A stretch of DNA of 64,000 nt from Globodera rostochiensis. Lineage: Eukaryota > Nematoda > Chromadorea > Rhabditida > Heteroderidae. The stretch covers positions 1,250,142 to 1,314,141 of the forward strand of contig JAEVLN010000005.1 of assembly GCA_018350325.1 (NCBI GenBank). The letters are read 5' to 3'. The notes beneath the pieces are model-generated. The model did no database searches. It was not told where the DNA came from and was given only the letters and a program-made list of their open reading frames with translations. This document shows positions 55,740 through 64,000 of this stretch, one piece after another. Numbering within the stretch: position 1 is the first letter of the stretch; the number at the start of each line of letters is the position of its first letter. A program made the translations under genes and the position numbers.

Positions 55740-55855
55740 ATACTTTTTAGGCTTTTAGATTCAAAATCATAATGCTAAAATCAATGTGGAAGCGAATATT
55801 TACATTTATTCGAAATAAAATACCAAAATAATTTATGCATTGAACAAAAATACTT

Positions 55856-56118
55856 CGTTAATTGCCACCGTCGTCGAGGGGAATAATCGAAATTGTAATT
55901 TCGCAAGAGATCACCGGCAATGCTTTAACGAACTTCTTCCACCATTGTTGTACGCTGCCACAACGCTTTGCTTTGACGCCAACTGTTGTTGCTCTTCTTT
56001 TTGGCATTTCCCATAAATTAATCGAGTCAAAATGATTGCGGGCATCGACGGCACTTTCTGTTTTTTGTGGCAGAGGAGCGGAACTAATTGAGCATTCAGT
56101 TAAAATAAGTTTTGGCAT
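55856..56118 (-). CDS. small hypothetical protein
   Basis: 86 residues on the minus strand beginning MPKLILTECSISS, with a basic middle (MPKRRATTVGVKAKRCGSVQ) and QWWKKFVKALPVISCEITIS. No signal peptide or known domain. The frame stays open with mixed codon use in an otherwise AT-rich spacer, and a TTTATAAATAAG promoter-like stretch lies upstream, but there is no independent support. Confidence 0.3.
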
Positions 56119-57395
56119 TTTTGTTTTCTAATAATTTGATTTTCTGCGATAAAAGTTGTGGGGTTTTAACGATTGGGAGCCATTTTCTTATTTATAAATG
56201 TTTTTGAAAAGAAACGCTGCCCATTTTTTGTGCTTACTAATACATATTGCACCAAAATGAGCAACCAAATGCGAGCGATCAAATAATGGGAGTAAGCGAA
56301 AAAATTAGTAAGAAAGGAAAAAATGGAATTTAAAATTGCTAATAATTGGAAATTAAAAGAATTATTATTTGCTAAGCTAAGTTTAAATATTTTCTATTTT
56401 ATTTGTGGCTCTTTTACAAAATGGAATATTTAAAATGCATTAATGCCTCAATATGTTCTTATTTTATTGGGCTTGGAGGATTTTATAGAATTATCTAATG
56501 TAAAAATAAAGCGAATTCTTTAATTAATTTAAATTCAGCCCCCAACAAAAAATTAGGCGGAATTTTGCAATTTTTTCGAACAAAATTCGTCAAAATTTCA
56601 ATTTTTTTCGGCGGCGCCTATCGGCACCGCCAACCCCCTTCCCCCCAGGGCTGTGTCGAAAGGAAAAAAACGTCGAAAATCGAAACAAAATCGAAAATTT
56701 TTTTATGTGATTTTAAAGCTTTTGGGGGAACGGGGGGGAGGGGTCCGCCGAGAAATTTTTGAATTTTTGACTGAATTTTTTAAGAAAAATGGCCCATAAC
56801 AGGAGAAATTAGTCAACTTTAGGCTTTTAAAGCGGCCCAGCGAAGGAAAGCTTGCACTCAAGAAAAACACTATTTTTTGCGTAAATTCCTCTTAAATTCC
56901 TTGCCTCGAAACCCGAATTGTTGAGAAAAATTGTTGGTGGGTGAGAAACTTAATTAGTAATTTTTAAATAACTACTCCTCACACTTATGCCAACATAAAT
57001 GTTTTATCAGATAACGTGCCTTATTGATTTCTTAGAATTACAATCACCGATTAATTAAATTTAACTTGACATTCAGTTACCTATCATACATTTTTGTTGC
57101 GAGAAGATCAAAGGAATTTTTGAAAAGCTTTTAACACAAAAATTTGAATGCGCTGAAAACAATTGGATCATTAGCACAGTTAAACAAACAGTTCTTCAGA
57201 AAGCAATGTACTTATAGTAAATGCTTTTTCAAAGAGTCATCACCGATGTCCGGGCCAAACTTGTGCAATGACGGATGGACTGAATGAGGGAGAACGCGGA
57301 GAGCTGTTACGTTCACAGTTGGATCCTTGCAGATGCGTGGCGGGTAGAACATTCCGCTGCCGATTGTTGTTGACGATATTGGGGGGTGAGGGAAC
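56119..57395. other. intergenic with GGCGGCGCC palindrome copy
   Basis: AT-rich; 56610-56631 is a palindrome-family copy (GGCGGCGCCTATCGGCACCG), followed by C- and G-rich runs to 56750. No gene seen. Confidence 0.5.
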
Positions 57396-57605
57396 TTGCT
57401 TAATCCCTCCATCCCCTCCAGGGACGGGGCTGAGGAAGAGGCTTCTTCTCTTACAACCTCACCACCCCTCCTTCCAATTACAACTGCTTCTGCGCATTCA
57501 TCATTCTTCTCTTCCGACGATATCTCGCATTCCGATCAGCAGGACCGACCAGTACGTTCAGCCCCGTTGACTGCAGTGAGTCCGCCTCCCAAAAAAAATG
57601 CTTAA
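57396..57605 (+). CDS. possible Ser/Pro-rich exon
   Basis: A 69-codon frame beginning with a non-ATG codon: SIPSRDGAEEEASSLTTSPP, then SSFFSSDDISHSDQQDRP, ending KKNA-stop. GC content is well above the spacer. It could be a last exon of a lost gene; no domain, no partner exon found. Confidence 0.25.
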   Translation: MLNPSIPSRDGAEEEASSLTTSPPLLPITTASAHSSFFSSDDISHSDQQDRPVRSAPLTAVSPPPKKNA

Positions 57606-57741
57606 CAGCATTTTTGTTCACAAATTCTCCTATAAATAGGCGAATGCTTCAGCTTAAAGGCACAGAATAACATCAAATCTCATCCAAGCAAATTGTGCAT
57701 AAGCTTAATATTCTATCGTTAAATAAATATTCCTTTAAAAT

Positions 57742-57752
57742 AATATTTTCAG
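57742..57752 (+). promoter_or_regulatory. probable trans-splice acceptor of collagen
   Basis: TAATATTTTCAG ends just upstream of the collagen start codon with no upstream exon in frame, the usual context of spliced-leader addition in nematodes. Confidence 0.45.
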
Positions 57753-57763
57753 TTCAGAAGAAA

Positions 57764-59439
57764 ATGGGCGAACTTCCAACCGGTGCACTGACCACGGCGG
57801 CCATTTTGGCCATCACTTCCTTTGGTGCCATTTTGATCGGCGTCCCATTGATGCTCAACGATGTGGCCAATTTGCAGAGCGAGTTGGCCCAAAAGAGCCA
57901 AGTCTACATGGACATGGTCGCGTAATTGGAACACTTTTCAAAAATGGCGTTAATTTTTGGAAAATCGGTTTTGCAGAGCAACAACATGTGGCGTGATATC
58001 ATGACTCAAGGTGAACAAAGTCGCAAGGAGCACGCAAACATTCGCCAACGTCGACAATGTAAGAAAATTTTCGAAATATAACAAACTATTTAAATAGTAT
58101 TTAGAAATTCTTAATAAAAAATGAATTTCCAATCCAATTAAAAGGCCAAAATATTTCTTAGAATCTGTTTTGTAAAAATTAGTGTATGCGTTAGCATGCC
58201 GTTTAAATTTGTATAATTAAACTGGGGCATTCAAAAGATGGCGGTGTCGGCCCGGCTGTTGCCAGCTCACCCGTCGGCTCTGCCACTGCCAGCGCCACGT
58301 GCCCGCAAGGACCAAAGGGCTCGCCGGGATACCCGGGCGAACCTGGCCAGGACGGACAGCCCGGTCTTCCCGGCGGCGTCGGTGTTGCTGGCGGAGGTGC
58401 TGCTGCATTCGGATCACAACAGGGCGGACAATGTGCACCATGGTCAGTTGGATTCATTTTTAAATTCATAAAAGTTAATTTAAACTCTTTGGTTCAGATT
58501 TTAATTAAAAAATGTATCTACAATATTAAGTGTTATGTTAAGAAGAATTCAATAAAATGTTTAGCCCTGGTGGCCCTCCCGGACCTCCGGGATACAAAGG
58601 CAAACGAGGACCGCGCGGAGAGAAAGGAGCAAAAGGTTCAACGCCGGCATTGCTGATTACAAAATGCTAAACGCTTTGCAGGCTCTCCCGGACTTCCCGG
58701 ACGCGAAGGACAACCCGGCGAGGAGGGGCCCGAAGGCGAAATCGGTCTTCAAGGCGAAATCGGCGAAGCTGGACCCCGTGGACCGCCGGGCGAGCAGGGC
58801 ATCGGCTACGCGAAGGGCGAGCCGGGACCCAAGGGTGAAGCCGGACCACACGGCGAGGCCGGAGAAGAGGGACCACCGGGCGAGCGTGGAGAGGACTCAC
58901 CGCCAGGCAGACACAAATACCGATTATTTCAAAAAAATATAATAAATTTGTATTCAGGACCCCCTGGAGAACACGGACCTCAGGGCCCCCCTGGACTTCA
59001 AGGCAAGGCCGGCGAGCAAGGACCTCCGGGCGCCGCCGGACCACCCGGTATGTGCCAGTTTGACTCGAATAGGCGCCGTACTCTGTAACTATCTGCAGGT
59101 GCTCCGGCCGAATATTGTCCGTGCCCGGAGCGCTCCAACGGTCAGCCTGGAGCTATTGGGCCACACGCAGGTAAACAATTATATTTAAGGAATTTAAAAA
59201 GTCTCTAAATTTTTTTAATTGCAGTCGCTGGACCACAAGGGGGTAAAAAAAGAAATAATAATATTAAAAAAATTAATTCGTTAAATTATTTTTCAGTTGC
59301 CTCCGGGCCTGCTGGTGGAGGCGCATCATCTTCGCCTGCGGCACCTCCCCACGTGGCGGGCGGGGGGCCAGCTGCCGCACAACAATACAACAAATATGCG
59401 CATGCCGCTGCTTTGCGCACTCGCCACCGCGTCGCCTAA
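57764..59439 (+). CDS. cuticle collagen
   Basis: Structural collagen of the nematode cuticle, secreted by the hypodermis. Exons 57764-57921 (or to 57916), about 57977-58058, 58238-58442, 58565-58635, 58682-58906, 58958-59047, 59099-59170, 59225-59242 and 59297-59439; about 353 residues. N-terminal TM anchor (ALTTAAILAITSFGAILIGV), then the furin-type site IRQRRQ, a Cys before the repeat (CPQGPKGSPGYPGEPG), two Cys (CAPC) before the main Gly-X-Y domain of four exons (GYKGKRGPRGEKGAKGSPG and following), a C-terminal Cys pair (YCPCPE), and an Ala/Pro/His-rich tail. TTTTCAG lies 13 bases before the ATG and is a likely spliced-leader acceptor. The intron after 58906 has a GC donor (CCAG|GCAGAC). 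More introns than usual for cuticle collagens. Confidence 0.95.
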
Positions 59440-60133
59440 TTGTGCCGGGATGTAAACGATATGAAAGAATAAATCGAAGCTTCGCTCATTGTCTTTTTGA
59501 TAATTGGACGAATAAAGGGAAAAGTGAAGCTAAAGGAGGGTTTCATTCTCAAAATTTTCAAAAACTGCAGCAAAACGTGAAAAAGTAGCTTTGAGCGACA
59601 AAAAGCAGCTAATTCGCGGAATTTCTTCATTAAACCCAAACTGGTTACAAACAATCGATTTATGAATATTCAAATTTAAACCTTTTGTTTTATTTTTTAT
59701 TCATTTTTCATAAAACCACAAAAAACCCAAAAAGTCTTCAAAGCTCCTGAAAAAGCACAAAAAGATGCTAAAAAAGCAAATATCGAAACCCTGAGCTAAA
59801 GCGATTGTGAGCTTTTTGCTCTCTCAATACGGTCAATATTAAATTCGTTTTAAACGCAACATTTTAGAGAGAAATAAGGCCATATTCAATCAATTAATTA
59901 ATCATTTTGATAACTATTTAGTTCGTTTTAGAAAAATGCATTTTTATCATTTTGTGATGAATTTAAAAATAAAATGTTTCCAGCGCGCGCTTGTAAGCAT
60001 TTGCCAGTGAAAATGCCAGCACATAAGCTTGAATTTGTCAATAATATTTATTTAATTCTCAAATATTTGTTTTACATATAAAAATTAAAGATTATTCATT
60101 TTTAAACAATTAAGGAAACTGCCGGTTTAGGGT
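59440..60133. other. intergenic, collagen to secreted gene
   Basis: AT-rich spacer. Contains ATGCCA at 60013-60018, about 115 bases before the next start codon. No gene seen. Confidence 0.5.
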
Positions 60134-61136
60134 ATGATGATTAAATCTTTCTATGCTATTCTTTTTCTATTACTGACAATAAATATAAATTGTTTATTTG
60201 GAATCAAAATTTTCGTAAAATCGGCGAACAAAATTCAAATTGAATCTGTCGAATTATTGTGCCAATCGACGACTTTTGGGTTGTTCAAATGCAAAAAGAA
60301 CATTGGCAGCCTTCGACAGATAAATGTTGACAAAAATTTTGCGGACATCGAATTATTGGAAAACAAAAGTTTTTGTAAAAATGGAAAAATTGTTGTAAAA
60401 GTGTCATATTTTGCAAATGCCGAAAAGGTTGTTTGCCGAAATATTTTAAGTGTCTAGAATTGAAATGGAATCTACATTTACTTTAATGGATTTTTGGATA
60501 TGAACTAATTTTGAATGAGTCACACAAAAGGCCTTAATCGCGTGAAAGTTTGTGAGATTGCTCCCCGACCCTATCTCCCAACATTGCTTTTTTATTAGAA
60601 AACCCCCCGACATTCCCGCCCGAAGAGTCGGGAGTATTTTAAATTTAATCTAAATAATTAAAAAAATATTTATTATTTTTCAAAAACAGACTCAATCAAT
60701 GCACGTCTCAAAGTTGGTCGACGTCGATGTGCACTTTCTATATCGCGCGACAATTCTTGTCATTACAATGGAAGCCCCAAACGGCGAAGAACAACAAACG
60801 TTGAACATATTACCGTACAGAAAGCAATGTTTTGTTGAGGTTTACTGTAAAATTGTTGAAAGAAACGGTAACGCTACTGTATTCGCCTTTGGCACTGGCC
60901 AAAAAGAAGCTGGCACTTCTCAAATTCATTTTCCAATTTTTAATGAGGACAATGCAAAAAAATGTTATGAGGAAAAAATTAATGCAAAAATTCACTACGA
61001 TGAAAATAAAGAAGTGAGTTTAATTATAGCAATAAAGTTTTTAAATTAAACATTAAATACTTAGAAAATTGTTACGATAAATGTAGCAGAATTTTTCGAC
61101 GCTTCAAAACCAATTACAATTGATTTGATGAAGTAA
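60134..61136 (+). CDS. small secreted protein, unknown family
   Basis: Exons 60134-60427, 60690-61013 and 61065-61136 join in phase 0 to 229 residues: signal peptide MMIKSFYAILFLLLTINI, then a beta-rich segment with four Cys (VELLCQSTTFGLFKCKKNIG; NKSFCKNGKIVVKVSYFANA), then VDVDVHFLYRATILVITMEA, YRKQCFVEVYCKIVERNG and a short last exon VAEFFDASKPITIDLMK. Without splicing at 60427 the first exon ends on its own after 107 residues (VVCRNILSV), so two products or two genes are possible. The pattern suggests an extracellular beta-sandwich; no family recognised. Confidence 0.62.
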
Positions 61137-62072
61137 TTGCATTGAAATTTAAATACGATCCGACCAAGCCAAATAAAGAAGCATTTGGCCAAGACAGACA
61201 ACCAACGCCTCAATCTTTGGAGCTATTTATTTTGAAAGCGCCTAAATTCGATATTTTTGTTTTTGTTATTTCATTCGTAAAAAAAGTATTGAATTTTATT
61301 ATATTCTTTATTTCTCTCCAAGAGTTTATTCGCTTTTTAATACTTTATCAATTGGTTTGTTAATTTCAAAAGAATGAGTGCACCGTTTGACATTAGCCAA
61401 ATTCTCAATAGTTTAAAATCTCTCAACAAAATCGATGTCTTTATTAGGGATTGGATTTTTAGGCACTATATCCAAATTTTAACGGAGAAATGTTATTTTT
61501 GAGCTTCTCCCAACAAAAAAATCCGCGCCATATCTATAGGTAAAGTCATTAATTTGTTTAATAAAATTATAAAATGAATTAATTAGTTCATTTAGCAATC
61601 AACGTATATTCATTCAATAAATAGGCCAAACTTGCAAATGTGATTTAAAATGAAGTCTTGCTGAAAATCTTTCATAAATAATATTCGAATAATTTTAGTT
61701 TCCAATAATTTTGTGTTGTCCGGTTTAGGTTTAGGTTAATGGAAACGTACGGTTTCTTAACCGTGGGTTTTCTTCATAAATTGCCAACCACCTGCTGAGT
61801 TATATATTTAATAACTTGCTTTTGCCAATCAATTAAACAAATGGTCAATTTATATTCATTATATTGTACATTTAAACCTGAAAAAGTCTTAGCTTAGCAA
61901 ACAAAGAGTTCCTCCCTCGCAACAGATTTTATTCAATAATAAATTCATTTTAATCAATGCAATTCATTTTACTGCTTTTAGTAAATAAATGTATTTTTTT
62001 TACTAAATAAATGTATTTTTTTACTTTTCAGATAAATATTTTTTATATATTCTAAATTGTAAGCAGCTCCTT
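61137..62072. other. intergenic
   Basis: An open stretch right after the previous stop (DPTKPNKEAFGQDRQPTPQS, from about 61150) reads like protein without a start and may be a former last exon. An ATG at 61373 opens 42 codons only. The rest is AT-rich, with a duplicated TTTACTAAATAAATGTATTT near 61975-62010. Confidence 0.45.
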
Positions 62073-63980
62073 ATGAATTGTTTCGGCTACTTTTGTCTAA
62101 TTTTTATTCTGAGTTTTTTTCGGCTTGCGAGTTCGTCTGAACTTTGTAATTAAAATATTATTTAAAATAAATAATTGAATAAATTTTTTAAGCATTTGAG
62201 CGGCTGAGTAAATTGTATGCCAAATACATTTTCCATTCGGATGAGCAAATGCCATTGGATAAACGAATTTTGTTAAGACATCGGCTAACAAGCGAACATT
62301 TGTTGCAATTGGTCGACGAAATGATAAAAAATATTGCCGATTTATTGACGGAAAAAATTAATGAAATTGTAACAAAAAGTAAAATGGAAATAATTGAAGA
62401 AAATGCTAATATTAATTACAATTACAATAAAAATGAACAAAAATCAGTTGGAGAGAGTGCAAAAAAAGGCAATAAGAATAAAAAAGTCATGGAAAAAAAG
62501 GAAAATAAAAAAGAGAAGAAAAAAAGAGAGTGCAAAGAGACGGAAAGGAATAAAGGAAAAGCAAAAGAGGAAAGGAATAAAGGAAAAGCAAAAGAGGAGT
62601 TGGAGGGGGAAAAGCTGTCGAATGGCCCCGATGGAATGGAAGAAGGCCTTTTGTTGATCGACTTTTTTGCCGATTTGGAGAAGGACAACGAACAATTAAC
62701 GGCACCGTTTCAGCAAGAAAAAGTGCGGCTTGTCGACATTTGCCATTATCGGTCTTTTTACTTCCATTTACAATTTGTATTGGACATCGTTAACGGAGAC
62801 AGAACGCCAAAAACGGGGGACAATGGCTTGAAATACTGCTGGAAAGTGTTGTCCAAATGTGGCAAATTTCAACGGGATGAAAAATGCGATCGAATTGAGG
62901 CGATTTCTCTGGGAAAGAACGGCAGGGATGAAGGGGAGCAGAAGTGGTAAAGCCAAACTGAAGCTTTTCTTCACATTTTTGCTTTTTCAATATTATGAAA
63001 AACAAATATTTCTTTATTATATATTTTTAAATAAAATTTGAGGTTGAAAGAATTGCATCAAGAAATGGCCGGTGTACATTTGAATTGTCTGCATCGATTG
63101 CTTCAAGATTCGACGCCAAATTCAAACAGAAAAGTAACGGCTCTATTCGAAGGGAGGCGGGGGGACGAAGAGAATGTTTTTGTCCAGTCTCTAAGACTTG
63201 TCGCATTGGGCAGCAAAAAGTTAGCGGAAAAAATGCTGGCGCAAGTGCAGCGCAGATTGTTCGAATTGGTCGGTGAAAATAAGCAAATGGTCGAGGAGTT
63301 GGAGCTAAATTGGCCCGTTTTGCTTTGTGGAATTGGTAGGAAAATATTTATTATAAACCAATTAAATTTTTTAAGATATGCTGGCATGGCTCCAGTTGTT
63401 CTACTCCAATGTGCTCATGTCCAATTCGGCGCCAACGCGTCGAAAAGCCGTAATAAAATTGAATCTTTTCGCTTACATTCAAAGCATCGACGAATTCCAT
63501 CGGCAAAACGAACAAATTCGGAACGATTGGTGCCAACTCAGAAAAGAAATGACCAAAGTGATTGATTCACTGGACAATGAAATGATAGACTCGATCAATT
63601 TTGAAAATCAGGTGAATAAACTGAACTGTAAATGATTTTGTTTATGCTACCCAACGTCCTATCACCAGATGAATTCGTGGCTTAGCATTCTGTACTTGTT
63701 GAAAAAAGAGATAAAGTTCGAGCAGTACACGGTGCTTAACCGCGAATGGTCAATGGTGAACATCAATGAAAATAACAAAAAAGGAATGATTGATGAGATG
63801 GGACATGATTGGGAAAAATTTTTATTAAACATTCGGGACGATTTGACGCAAATGCACTACGCAAATTTGGAAAAGTTCATCGAGATGAGGATGGACTTTC
63901 GGCAAACATTCCAAGGTCCTAAAAAACTCATTTTTAAGCCAATTTCCGAAATAAAATGCAGAAAAGTCGCATATAAATAA
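62073..63980 (+). CDS. secreted helical protein with Lys/Glu-rich region
   Basis: Exons 62073-62145, 62193-62946, 63043-63335, 63376-63611 and 63669-63980 join in phase to 555 residues. Signal peptide MNCFGYFCLIFILSFFRLAS; helical start (FERLSKLYAKYIF); a Lys/Glu repeat region around residues 90-150 with two NKGKAKEE units; VDICHYRSFYFHLQFVLDIV; then helical segments (LHQEMAGVHLNCLHRLLQDS; WLQLFYSNVLMSNSAPTRRK; EFHRQNEQIRNDWCQLRKEM) and a last exon without Cys until the end (SEIKCRKVAYK). The start was chosen because the signal-peptide exon meets the next exon in phase 1. The overall plan (signal peptide, long helical tail) recalls the C-terminal half of the kinase gene at 51095-55309, but residue similarity is too weak to claim homology. 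Confidence 0.72.
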
Positions 63981-64000
63981 AAAATGTTAATTTTGCTCAA

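Noticed and set aside
62394..62705. Alternative frames over the Lys/Glu-rich region
   Set aside because: Low-complexity A/G-rich DNA keeps several frames open; only the frame joined to the signal-peptide exon continues into later exons.

Overview
This window is nuclear DNA of a nematode, most likely a cyst nematode of the Globodera/Heterodera type. The evidence is: (1) two identical genes for a secreted ubiquitin with a 12-residue C-terminal extension, the layout of the UBCEP12 effector known from Globodera; (2) small-exon genes with short AT-rich introns, several of them GC-AG introns, which are unusually frequent in that group; (3) nematode-specific families, namely a cuticle collagen, an Srt-type chemoreceptor and a receptor guanylyl cyclase. 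None of this fits bacteria, so operons, ribosome binding sites and CRISPR are not expected and none were seen.

Layout. 1-7616: satellite array of a ~108-bp unit, about 70 copies. 7738-10556: 3' part of a calcium-independent phospholipase A2 (iPLA2/patatin) gene with a decayed mariner in one intron. 11616-13627: complete methylthioadenosine phosphorylase (MTAP). 14402-23447: about 29-exon gene for RICTOR, the TORC2 scaffold. 23930-26910: a direct duplication carrying the two ubiquitin-extension genes on the minus strand; a small secreted-peptide gene and a large foldback element lie between the copies. 26940-28490: dense repeats. 28787-30753 and 40001-42474: two paralogous secreted proteins of an unrecognised family, with spaced His and Asn-Cys motifs that resemble permuted papain-fold (LRAT/PPPDE-like) enzymes. 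Between them lies a receptor guanylyl cyclase (32277-38455). 43824-45815: Srt chemoreceptor. 46204-47883 (minus): Cys-rich secreted protein. 48355-50207: nested repeat island. 51095-55309: secreted protein with a complete Ser/Thr kinase domain followed by coiled coil. 57764-59439: cuticle collagen. 60134-61136 and 62073-63980: two more predicted secreted proteins of unknown function.

Functionally the window mixes housekeeping genes (MTAP in methionine salvage, RICTOR in TORC2 signalling, iPLA2 in lipid metabolism), sensory/surface genes (guanylyl cyclase, Srt, collagen) and at least seven signal-peptide genes, several of which could be parasitism effectors. There is no evidence that neighbours form a pathway.

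The repeat landscape is striking. Many elements end in the pattern YARNG. Four have perfect 8-bp target duplications (hAT-like). The larger ones share a related core with tRNA-like Pol III boxes, while their arms are built from unrelated simple repeats at each locus. Exon boundaries were derived by eye from splice signals, reading frame and family similarity, so single junctions may be off.
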